Assembly (NCBI RefSeq): GCF_000721705.1
Contig: NZ_JOJL01000017.1
Span: forward strand, 62,001-126,000
Direction: 5' to 3'
Length of the DNA stretch: 64,000 bases
Origin: Actinoplanes subtropicus
GTDB lineage: Bacteria > Actinomycetota > Actinomycetes > Mycobacteriales > Micromonosporaceae
The notes below the pieces were generated by a model. That model did no database searches, was not told the origin of the DNA, and worked only from the letters and a program-made list of their open reading frames with translations. A program made the translations under genes and the position numbers. Below, in pieces: positions 57,458-64,000 of the stretch (its first letter is position 1; every line of letters begins with the position of its first letter).

Positions 57458-59218
57458 TCAGAACATCGTGTTGTTGTTGGCGGCGGTCTCCGGCACGTCC
57501 TGCGAGGCATCCCAGTGCTCGACGATCTTTCCGTCCCGCACCCGGAAGAGGTCGATGACCGACCTGCCGCGCTCGCCTGGTGCGTTGACGACGTGGAGGT
57601 GGGCGGCCACCAGGTCGCCCTCGCCGATGATCCGCTTCAAGCTGATCTTCAGCTCGGGGAACTGTTCGAGGTACGCCTGCAGCCCGGCCTTCAGCTCCAC
57701 CGCGCCGGACGCGATGCCCGGGTTGTGCTCGTGGTGCTCGGGGCTCAGGTACGCGTCGATGGCGCTCAGGTCCTGGTTCACCAGGAGCCGTTCGACGTAG
57801 TCGGTGACGATCTTCTTGTTGTACGCGGTCAGCCACGGCTGTTGCGGCTTGCGGGTCCGCGGCTCGCTGAGGGTGGAGAACAGGTCGGTGCCGTCGGCCG
57901 TGACGGCGGGCACTTGCTGCAGGATGTCCCAGTGCTCGGCGATCTTCCCGTCCTGGAAACGGAAGAGGTCGAAGATCGCCAGCTCGGGGACCTCGGGGTT
58001 GCCGGGGACCAGGACGCCGTGGGAGTGCAGGAGCACCAGGTCGCCGTCGGTGATGGCTCGCTTCTCCTCGTAGGTGGCGGTCGGGTACTGCTGCTTCCAG
58101 GCGGCGCCGAAGGCCTTCATGGCCTCGGGGCCGTCCGCGGCGAGCGGGTTGTGCTGGATGTAATCGGGCCGGATGTGCCGGTCGATGAGGGTCGTGTCAC
58201 CCGCTTCGAAGGCGGCGCGCAGCACCCGGGCGACGATGTCCGCGGGCCGGGATCCCTCGACCGTCAGCACAATCTTGCCGGTGGTACGGCCGGTCTCGCC
58301 CAGGGCGTGCGCCTTGGCGGCCTCCGCGAGCGGGAAGACGGCCTCGACGTGGGCGCGCAGGTCGCCGGCCTCGACGAGGGCGGCGATGGCCTGCATGCCG
58401 GCCTGGTCGGCCTCGACGAGCAGGGCCTCGTAGCGGATGCCCAGCTCGGCGATCTTCGCCAGCTCGTCGGCCTCGACGGGGACGGGCAGGATCGAGACGA
58501 GGGTGCCGCCGGGGCGCAGGACGGCGAGGGAGCGGGCGCGGGCCGCCGAGTCCATGGAGATCGGGTCGAGGACCACGTCGACGTCCGTGAGGACCTCGGT
58601 GAAATCGGCCGTGTGGTAGTCGATGAGCTCGTCGGCCCCGAGGGAACGCAGGAAGTCGTGCTTGCCGGGGCTGGCGGTCCCGATGACGTACGCGCCGCGG
58701 GATTTGGCGATCTGGACGGCGAGATGGCCGACGCCGCCGGCGGCCGCGTGGATGAGCACGCGCTGGCCGGGCTGGACGTCGGCGGTGTCGACGAGGGCTT
58801 GGTAGGCGGTGAGGGCGGCGAGCGGGAGGGCGCCGGCCTGAATGTGGTCGACGCCGTCGGGCTTGCCCACGAACGAGCGGGCCGGGCCGATCACGTACTC
58901 CGCATGCGCGCCGACCCCGTGCGGGTAGGGCAGCATGCCGAAGACCTCGTCGCCCGGCTTGAACAGGGTGACGCCCAACCCCACGGCCTCCACGACTCCT
59001 GAGACGTCCCAGCCCAGCACGAGCGGCAGGCGTTCGATGGTGGTCACCTGAGCGCGGTTCTTCCAGTCGGTCGGGTTGACCCCGGCCGCACGGACGGCGA
59101 CCAGGATTTCGCTCGGGCCCGGTTCCGGCCGCGGAAGCTCGATCTCCTTGAGCACTTCGGGGGATCCGTACGTGTCCTGGCCGATGGCGCGCATCGTGGC
59201 CCGCTTGGTGTTCGTCAT
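57458..59218 (-). CDS. Three-domain fusion: MDR oxidoreductase plus two SnoaL-like domains
   Basis: 586 residues from ATG 59218, no internal stop. Residues 1-315 are an MDR (quinone reductase-like) enzyme: ILVAVRAAGVNPTDWKNRAQ, LPLVLGWDVSGVVEAVGLGV, GQRVLIHAAAGGVGHLAVQI, DFLRSLGADELIDYHTADFT. Residues about 325-445 are a SnoaL-like fold (FEAGDTTLIDRHIRPDYIQH, ITDGDLVLLHSHGVLVPGNP, FDLFRFQDGKIAEHWDILQQ), and 455-586 a second one (LLVNQDLSAIDAYLSPEHHE, IIGEGDLVAAHLHVVNAPGE, DLFRVRDGKIVEHWDASQDV). SnoaL folds include polyketide cyclases and ketosteroid isomerase-like enzymes. Such domains could isomerise or shield a reactive product of the reductase; this is inference. It is divergent from a GlxA-type regulator and is followed by the MBL gene. 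Confidence 0.88.
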   Translation of the reverse strand: MTNTKRATMRAIGQDTYGSPEVLKEIELPRPEPGPSEILVAVRAAGVNPTDWKNRAQVTTIERLPLVLGWDVSGVVEAVGLGVTLFKPGDEVFGMLPYPHGVGAHAEYVIGPARSFVGKPDGVDHIQAGALPLAALTAYQALVDTADVQPGQRVLIHAAAGGVGHLAVQIAKSRGAYVIGTASPGKHDFLRSLGADELIDYHTADFTEVLTDVDVVLDPISMDSAARARSLAVLRPGGTLVSILPVPVEADELAKIAELGIRYEALLVEADQAGMQAIAALVEAGDLRAHVEAVFPLAEAAKAHALGETGRTTGKIVLTVEGSRPADIVARVLRAAFEAGDTTLIDRHIRPDYIQHNPLAADGPEAMKAFGAAWKQQYPTATYEEKRAITDGDLVLLHSHGVLVPGNPEVPELAIFDLFRFQDGKIAEHWDILQQVPAVTADGTDLFSTLSEPRTRKPQQPWLTAYNKKIVTDYVERLLVNQDLSAIDAYLSPEHHEHNPGIASGAVELKAGLQAYLEQFPELKISLKRIIGEGDLVAAHLHVVNAPGERGRSVIDLFRVRDGKIVEHWDASQDVPETAANNNTMF

Positions 59219-59242
59219 GGGTCCAGCGTTGTCGCCGCCGCC

Positions 59243-59269
59243 GTTGGCTACCATGGCATGAATGCCAAC
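59243..59269. promoter_or_regulatory. GTTGGC-N15-GCCAAC inverted repeat, candidate GlxA-type operator
   Basis: Perfect 6-bp arms in the 69-bp gap between the fusion gene (start 59218) and the regulator gene (start 59288). Two turns of helix spacing suits an AraC-type dimer. Confidence 0.45.
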
Positions 59270-59287
59270 TTTCAGAGAGATCCTGCC

Positions 59288-60247
59288 ATGGCGCGTGCGC
59301 ACCGGGTCGTCGTTCTGGCCACCGATGGCGTCTACCCGTTCGATCTGGGGATTCCGAGCCGTGTCCTCGGCGCCGCGGACGGCCTCTATGAGGTTCTGAC
59401 CTGCAGCGTGGACGGCCGGCCGGTCCGCACCGACGCCGACTTCTCGATCACCGTCGAGCACGGCCCGGAGGCGCTGCGGACGGCCGACACTGTCGTCATC
59501 CCGGCGTTCGCCGCCACTGCCGTCCCACCGCAGGTGCCCCAGGCCGTGGTGGCGGCGCTCGGGTCCGTGCCTCCAGGCACGCGCCTCGTGTCGATCTGTA
59601 CCGGCGCGTTCGTGCTGGCTGCCGCGGGACTTCTCGACGGGCGACCGGCCACCACACACTGGAAAGCTGCGGGGCTGTTCCGGGAGTGGTTCCCCAAGGT
59701 CGCGCTGGATGCGGACGTCTTGTTCGTCGATGACGGGGACGTGTTGACCTCGGCCGGCGCCGCCTCCGGGCTGGACGTCTGCCTGCATCTCATCCGCAAG
59801 GACCACGGCAGCGCGCTCGCCAACCGGGTCGCCCGCCTGTGCGTCGCTCCGCCGTGGCGCGAAGGGGGGCAGGCGCAGTACATCGAACACCCGGTGCCCG
59901 ACGCCACCGCAGCCGGAACGGCCGCCGCCCGCCAATGGGCCCTGGCACACCTCCACGAACCGATGACCCTGGCCGACCTCGCAGAACGTTCCCACATGAG
60001 CCTGCGTACGTTCGCTCGCCGCTTCACCGAGGAGGTGGGCATGAGCCCGGGACGCTGGGTGATCCAGCAGCGGGTCGACCGGGCGCGTCACCTGTTGGAG
60101 ATCACCGATCTGCCGGTGGACGAGATCGCCGTCCAGGTCGGCTTCGCAGCGGACACCTCGCTGCGACAACACCTCCACGCCGCCATCGGTGTCTCCCCGC
60201 TCGCCTACCGGCGCACGTTCCGCGGCCCGCTGGCATCGCACAGTTGA
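59288..60247 (+). CDS. GlxA-family regulator (DJ-1/PfpI domain plus AraC helix-turn-helix)
   Basis: 319 residues from ATG 59288 (ATG 59258 would run through the inverted repeat). The DJ-1/PfpI-like N-terminal domain has HRVVVLATDGVYPFDLGIPS, ADTVVIPAFAATAVPPQVPQ and TRLVSICTGAFVLAAAGLLD with the Cys of the nucleophile elbow position. The C-terminal double helix-turn-helix is MTLADLAERSHMSLRTFARR, FTEEVGMSPGRWVIQQRVDR and VDEIAVQVGFAADTSLRQHL. It probably activates the divergent MDR-SnoaL-SnoaL gene in response to a metabolite or electrophile. Confidence 0.88.
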   Translation: MARAHRVVVLATDGVYPFDLGIPSRVLGAADGLYEVLTCSVDGRPVRTDADFSITVEHGPEALRTADTVVIPAFAATAVPPQVPQAVVAALGSVPPGTRLVSICTGAFVLAAAGLLDGRPATTHWKAAGLFREWFPKVALDADVLFVDDGDVLTSAGAASGLDVCLHLIRKDHGSALANRVARLCVAPPWREGGQAQYIEHPVPDATAAGTAAARQWALAHLHEPMTLADLAERSHMSLRTFARRFTEEVGMSPGRWVIQQRVDRARHLLEITDLPVDEIAVQVGFAADTSLRQHLHAAIGVSPLAYRRTFRGPLASHS

Positions 60248-60273
60248 AACACGAGCTGATGCGGGATGGCAGG

Positions 60274-61065
60274 TCAGGGGGATGGGATGACGATCGGGGT
60301 GCCGAACAAATAGAAGTTGCTGATGTCGATCACCAGGGGAGCCGCGTACGTGGGGAAGCGGTCGATGATGGCCTGCTTGTAGGCCTGCCCGTCGTCGCCG
60401 AGCAGGTCGCCCGCGACTTCCAGGTAGTGGATCATCTCAGTGAGGACGGCCTGTCCCGCGGGCAGTCCGTGCCCGGGCAGGATCGTGTCGTAGGCCGGGT
60501 CGATGAGTTCCTGGAGGATGACCTGCCAGCGGGCGATGTCGTGGTTGCCGACGAACGCATGCGTCTTGTGGTAGACGACGTCCTGCGCCACCAGCACCCC
60601 GTGCTCCGGTAACCAGATCAGCAGCTGGTCGGAGGTTTCGCCGCCGGCGAGGGCTTCGAAGACGAACGGGACCCCGTCGATGACCTCGGTGCCTGGGGTG
60701 ATCAGGACGGTCGGGGCCACCTCCGCCGCAGGTACCGGGATGCCGGTCGGGTCGGTGAGGTCGCCCCGCGCCGCCATCTGATCACGGGTGACCGCCAGCG
60801 CGTGAATGGGCGCGTGGAAGCGGGCCGCGCCCTGAAAGTGATCCGGGTGTTCGTGGGTGATGACCAGCCGGTCCAGTGGTTTGCCGAGTCCCTTGGCGTA
60901 GGCGACGACCTCGTCGGCGCCGGCGATCGCGATCTGGCCGTCCACCGCCACGAGCCGGCCCGGGGTCTCGATCAGCTGGGTGGTGACGTTGATGTTGTCG
61001 TCGGGAGCCATGTAGCTGTGCACCCGTACGTCGCCCTTGTCGATGATGGTGATGGTGCCCCTCAT
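60274..61065 (-). CDS. Metallo-beta-lactamase-fold hydrolase
   Basis: 263 residues from ATG 61065. Zinc motif THEHPDHFQGAARFHAPIHA (HxHxDH present), later Asp in VLVAQDVVYHKTHAFVGNHD and His in YDTILPGHGLPAGQAVLTEM. At the usual third-His position it has LAGGETSDQLLIWLPEHGVL, with Glu instead of His, which may change metal binding. This variant occurs in a group of secondary-metabolism-linked MBL proteins as far as I recall. The C-terminal 70 residues are helical. It lies 79 bp downstream of the enoyl-CoA hydratase gene on the same strand. Confidence 0.85.
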   Translation of the reverse strand: MRGTITIIDKGDVRVHSYMAPDDNINVTTQLIETPGRLVAVDGQIAIAGADEVVAYAKGLGKPLDRLVITHEHPDHFQGAARFHAPIHALAVTRDQMAARGDLTDPTGIPVPAAEVAPTVLITPGTEVIDGVPFVFEALAGGETSDQLLIWLPEHGVLVAQDVVYHKTHAFVGNHDIARWQVILQELIDPAYDTILPGHGLPAGQAVLTEMIHYLEVAGDLLGDDGQAYKQAIIDRFPTYAAPLVIDISNFYLFGTPIVIPSP

Positions 61066-61144
61066 GCTGCAACTCCTTCGGGTGTCTCGCGTTGGCAGGC
61101 CGTTGTCGCGCCGGCTGACGGGCGCTCGTGCGGTGTCGGGGTGG

Positions 61145-61981
61145 TCACCGGCTCTCCTGAGGCGCGCCGCCGAGGTAGTCGCCCAAGTGGAGTTCCACCT
61201 CTTCGAGGCCCTTCTCGGCGACGACCTTCTCGAACTGTGGCGCGCGTGCCTGGACTCCGGGCCAGGTCAGGGAGCCCAGGAATTCGGTGTAGGCCGCGCG
61301 CAGGTCGGCGTCGGGCGGGAGCGTTGCCCGGTTGACCTGGGCCTTGGCGGCTGCCAGCGCCGTCTTGTCGAACGACGCCAGCCGGATGGCCATGCTGTCC
61401 ACGAAGCCGTCCAGCTCGGCGTCGGCGACGGCGCGGGTCACCCACCCGTAGCGTTCGGCCGTGTCGGCGTCGTAGTCATGGCTGCTGAGGATTGCTTCGA
61501 GCGCTCGATCCCGCCCGACGAGCCGGGGCAGGCGTTCGGTGCCCCCGCCACCGGGAAGAATTCCGGAGCCCACCTCGGGCTGGCCGAACACCGCGTGCTC
61601 GCGGCTGGCGTACCGCAGGTCGCAGGCCAAGGCCAGTTCATTCCCGCCGCCCCTGGTCCGTCCGCGGATGGACGCGATGCTGATGAATGGTGCTTTGGAC
61701 AGCCGTAGCACGAGCTCGGTCCATGCCGGCGTCGCTTCCGGATCGGCCGGCGGCGCGAAGTCGGCAGCCCGGCCGAGATCGAAGTGGTTGCAGAAGAAGC
61801 CCGGCGTACTGCTGGTGAGGACGGCAACGTGAACCTGCGGATCCTCGCTGAGCTCCGTGATGACCTCGATCAATCGGGACACGGTCTCCCCGACGATGAG
61901 GTTCACCGGCGGATTCGCAAAGGTGATCTTCCGGATTTCCGGGGTCGTCCGGTCCACGCTGATCGTGCTGGATGGTGTCAT
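61145..61981 (-). CDS. Enoyl-CoA hydratase/isomerase-family protein
   Basis: 278 residues from ATG 61981, with GGAGAG seven bases upstream. Crotonase features: ITFANPPVNLIVGETVSRLI, LTSSTPGFFCNHFDLGRAAD (first oxyanion residue region), SIRGRTRGGGNELALACDLR (second oxyanion Gly) and FGQPEVGSGILPGGGGTERL with the catalytic-type Glu. It acts on acyl-CoA or related esters in the cytoplasm. With the acyl-CoA ligase and 3-hydroxyacyl-CoA dehydrogenase elsewhere in the island it could form a side-chain beta-oxidation route. It is divergent from the LAL-type regulator. Confidence 0.87.
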   Translation of the reverse strand: MTPSSTISVDRTTPEIRKITFANPPVNLIVGETVSRLIEVITELSEDPQVHVAVLTSSTPGFFCNHFDLGRAADFAPPADPEATPAWTELVLRLSKAPFISIASIRGRTRGGGNELALACDLRYASREHAVFGQPEVGSGILPGGGGTERLPRLVGRDRALEAILSSHDYDADTAERYGWVTRAVADAELDGFVDSMAIRLASFDKTALAAAKAQVNRATLPPDADLRAAYTEFLGSLTWPGVQARAPQFEKVVAEKGLEEVELHLGDYLGGAPQESR

Positions 61982-62068
61982 CGTTCTCTCCAAGGGGTGA
62001 CCCATGACGGTCCGTGGTGCTGTGGCGCAGCCTCGCCCGGACGCTACGGAGCAGGCGCGGGAAGCGAA

Positions 62069-62104
62069 TCCGTCACCGTGTCCGTCACCGGGTCCGTCAC
62101 GATG
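62069..62104. repeat. Three 12-bp tandem repeats in a divergent promoter
   Basis: TCCGTCACCGTG, TCCGTCACCGGG and TCCGTCACGATG follow each other without gaps in the 159-bp space between the enoyl-CoA hydratase and LAL-regulator genes. Direct repeats of about one helical turn suggest a multimeric regulator site, possibly for the LuxR domain of the adjacent regulator. Confidence 0.5.
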
Positions 62105-62140
62105 TGGCATGGGGCCGTTGACCATTAGGCTTTCCAGCAA

Positions 62141-64000
62141 ATGGACCTGTACGGACGGCGCCAGGAGCAGGCAGCCCTTGACCGGATCCTTGACGGTGCC
62201 CGTCAGGGATCCGGAACGACCATGATGTTGTGGGGCGAACCCGGCATCGGTAAGACCGCCTTGCTCGAATACGTGGCCGAGTCGGCCGCCGAGGACTTCA
62301 CCGTCCTGCGCTGTCGCGGCACCCGTCTGGAGTCGGAGCTGGCCTTCGCCGGGCTGCACGAACTGCTGTGGCCGGTGACGGAGCCGATCGGTGCGCTCCC
62401 GCAGCCGCAGGCGAAGGCCTTGAACGGGGCGCTCGGCACCAGCGGCGATCGGGCGGACCGGTTTCTGATCGGGGTGGCCGTCCTGACGCTCGTCGGCGAG
62501 TTGGCCGCGAAGCGCCCGGTTCTGATCATCGCCGACGACGCCCAGTGGCTGGACGAGCCGTCTGCCCAGTGCCTGGCCTTCGTCGCTCGCCGGTTGCGCC
62601 TGGAACCCGTTGTCATGCTTCTCGCCAGCCACGACGATCCCGTGGAGGGTCCCTGGGAGAAGCTGCTGGCGATGGAGGTCCGTGGGCTGGACGACATCAA
62701 CGCAGGGCTGCTTGCCCGTTCCGTCGCTCCGCACGCGGACGAGGCACTGATCCGCCGCACGGTCCGCGCAGCCGCCGGCAATCCGCTCGCCCTTCGGGAA
62801 CTGCCCACCTCCGTGGCGGCCGGCGACCTCTCGGCGTACCCGCTCGGCGGTGACCAGATCTCCGTCGGTCCCCGCCTGCGACGTTCCTTCCGGGCCCGGA
62901 TCGAGCGACTATCGGCGGCTGCCCGCACTGCGCTCCTGCTCGCCGCCGCCGACGACCGCAGTGACCGCGACACCGTGCGCCACGCCGGCGGCGTTCTGGG
63001 CCTCGACGCGGCCGCGTGGGACGAGGCGTCGCATTCGGGCCTGCTCACCGACGGCCCGGGCGGGCGAATCCACTTCCGCCACCCGCTCATGGGCGCGGTG
63101 GTCTACGACGTGGCGCAACCGGAGGACCGCCAGGCCGTCCACCGGGCTCTCGCGTCCGTGCTCAACGGTGAGCACGCCGGCGAGCTGCGCCCGTGGCATC
63201 TCGCCGCCGCGGTACAAGCCGAGGGCGGAACCGACGAGAAGGTGGCCCGGCTGCTGGAGGAATCGGCCCGCAGTGCCTGGGCACGTGGCGGTTGCGCCAC
63301 GGCCGCCCGTGCCCTGCGGCGGGCGGCGGCCCTGTCGCCCGCCACGGACGACGCGGCCCGCCGGCTGGCCTACGCGGCCAGGGCGGCGTGGGAAGCCGGG
63401 CAGGTCGACGCGGCGCGGGACATGCTGGATCGGGCCGAAGGGATGTCCTCCGAGGCCACGGTCGCGGTGCACAGCGAAGGGCTACGGGGACTGATCGAGT
63501 TCGCGTACGGCGATCTGGCGATAGCCTGCCGTCGCCTGATCCGGGACATGGAACGGGTGGCCGACGCCGGGCAGGCCTTCACCCTCGGCGGCATGGCATT
63601 GCGGGCGGCGTGGGCGGCCGGGCGCGGCGAGCTGCAGCGCGAGGCCCTCGAGCGGCTCGAGCGCCGGCTCCCGCGTGGCGACTTCCCGAACGCCGACCTG
63701 CTGCCTTCGCTGCGCCGGTGGTGGACGCAGGACCCGGACACCGTCGCCGGAGACCGTGACCCAGCGGTGACCGCCGGCGCCGAGGTCCTCGGCCGGCTCG
63801 GCGGCGGTTCCTGGTTCCTGATGCCGCCGCCACCGGTGGCGCTGGCCTGGGGGATCGAGTCCGCCATGGCGGAGGCGCTGCGCGGCGAGATCGACCGGCT
63901 GCGGCCCACGGACCAGGTGACCGCCCTGACCCAGGCGCTGGCACAGACGGCGGCGCTGGGCCTCGCGCAGGGCTCCTGGGCCTCGACCGCGGTGAACGCC
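62141..64000 (+). CDS. LAL-type (LuxR-family) ATP-binding regulator, partial
   Basis: Open from ATG 62141 to the window edge, at least 620 residues. Starts MDLYGRRQEQAALDRILDGA. The AAA/NTPase domain has Walker A MLWGEPGIGKTALLEYVAES, LAFAGLHELLWPVTEPIGAL and Walker B VLIIADDAQWLDEPSAQCLA, then an Arg-sensor region and VRAAAGNPLALRELPTSVAA. A long helical repeat part follows (KVARLLEESARSAWARGGCA, RALRRAAALSPATDDAARRL, DMLDRAEGMSSEATVAVHSE). This matches large ATP-binding LuxR regulators of actinomycete clusters; the C-terminal LuxR helix-turn-helix would lie beyond 64000 and is not seen. It probably controls the divergent hydratase/MBL operon or a cluster to the right. Confidence 0.85.
   Translation, partial: MDLYGRRQEQAALDRILDGARQGSGTTMMLWGEPGIGKTALLEYVAESAAEDFTVLRCRGTRLESELAFAGLHELLWPVTEPIGALPQPQAKALNGALGTSGDRADRFLIGVAVLTLVGELAAKRPVLIIADDAQWLDEPSAQCLAFVARRLRLEPVVMLLASHDDPVEGPWEKLLAMEVRGLDDINAGLLARSVAPHADEALIRRTVRAAAGNPLALRELPTSVAAGDLSAYPLGGDQISVGPRLRRSFRARIERLSAAARTALLLAAADDRSDRDTVRHAGGVLGLDAAAWDEASHSGLLTDGPGGRIHFRHPLMGAVVYDVAQPEDRQAVHRALASVLNGEHAGELRPWHLAAAVQAEGGTDEKVARLLEESARSAWARGGCATAARALRRAAALSPATDDAARRLAYAARAAWEAGQVDAARDMLDRAEGMSSEATVAVHSEGLRGLIEFAYGDLAIACRRLIRDMERVADAGQAFTLGGMALRAAWAAGRGELQREALERLERRLPRGDFPNADLLPSLRRWWTQDPDTVAGDRDPAVTAGAEVLGRLGGGSWFLMPPPPVALAWGIESAMAEALRGEIDRLRPTDQVTALTQALAQTAALGLAQGSWASTAVNA

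Noticed and set aside
59219..60241. Upstream extension of the MDR-SnoaL-SnoaL frame to 927 codons
   Set aside because: The extra part is antisense to the GlxA-type regulator, whose DJ-1 and AraC motifs are clear; the MDR N-terminus at 59218 is the natural start.
1..64000. CRISPR array or phage-defence locus
   Set aside because: No regularly spaced repeats with unique spacers, no Cas, restriction-modification or other known defence proteins were recognised.

Overview
The window is high-GC DNA (GC-rich third codon positions, many GTG starts, strong GGAGG ribosome binding sites) from a filamentous actinomycete. Gene content (ECF42 and SigX5-type sigma factors, DUF2637, a LAL-type regulator, many SDR/MDR enzymes) would suit Micromonosporaceae or a close relative, but that placement is an inference. 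No rRNA, complete tRNA or CRISPR array is present.

Region 1 (1-10.2 kb) holds a partial FMN reductase, two secreted YncE-like beta-propeller proteins (one frameshifted, one with a replaced C-terminus), three paralogous secreted DUF4142 proteins with a C-terminal membrane anchor around a MarR regulator, a CLC chloride channel/antiporter and a relic of a copper-type P-type ATPase. Region 2 (10.2-16.2 kb) is scarred: a truncated chemotaxis receptor, a Tn554-type DUF6262 relic, an IS transposase 3' fragment and a 185-bp second copy of the propeller gene tail. Between the scars lies an SDR / SRPBCC / MFS exporter set with a divergent TetR and a clear palindromic operator. Region 3 (16.2-29.6 kb) holds an unusual Rieske plus thiamine-diphosphate fusion enzyme, a CPA2 antiporter, a MerR-like regulator with a related CCS-motif protein (both frameshifted), two ECF sigma factors (one paired with a DGPF/YCII protein) and a TetR/SDR/quinone oxidoreductase set.

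Region 4 (29.6-33 kb) looks like the remains of an integrative element: two decayed genes joined by an ATGA overlap, about 1.3 kb without genes that contains the 3' half of a tRNA-Gly(CCC) plus a diverged second copy (attachment-site-like), and an intact DUF2637 gene ending in a strong terminator. Region 5 (33-64 kb) is a catabolic or detoxification island. It contains an AMP-forming acyl-CoA ligase with an alpha/beta hydrolase, several MDR and SDR oxidoreductases, esterases, two metallo-beta-lactamase-fold hydrolases, an enoyl-CoA hydratase, a 3-hydroxyacyl-CoA dehydrogenase, a fumarylacetoacetase-type hydrolase, a cyclase, and one unbroken frame joining an MDR oxidoreductase to two SnoaL-like domains. 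A branched-chain-amino-acid-type ABC uptake operon (liv) sits in the middle. Its binding-protein gene is split by an ISAs1-family element (10-bp target duplication), itself split by an IS5-family element (5-bp duplication), and its second permease gene is frameshifted.

Regulation of region 5 is partly readable. Two paralogous TetR regulators (40.7 and 56.4 kb) and their neighbours share an operator-like word around TTACGATCGTA at six places, suggesting one dispersed regulon. A GntR/FCD regulator next to liv shares an ATAGATTATG word with the divergent promoter at 52.7 kb. GlxA-type and LAL-type regulators cover the right end. The window carries many single-base frame breaks; some may be sequence errors, but the nested insertions and a 13-bp tandem duplication show real gene decay.
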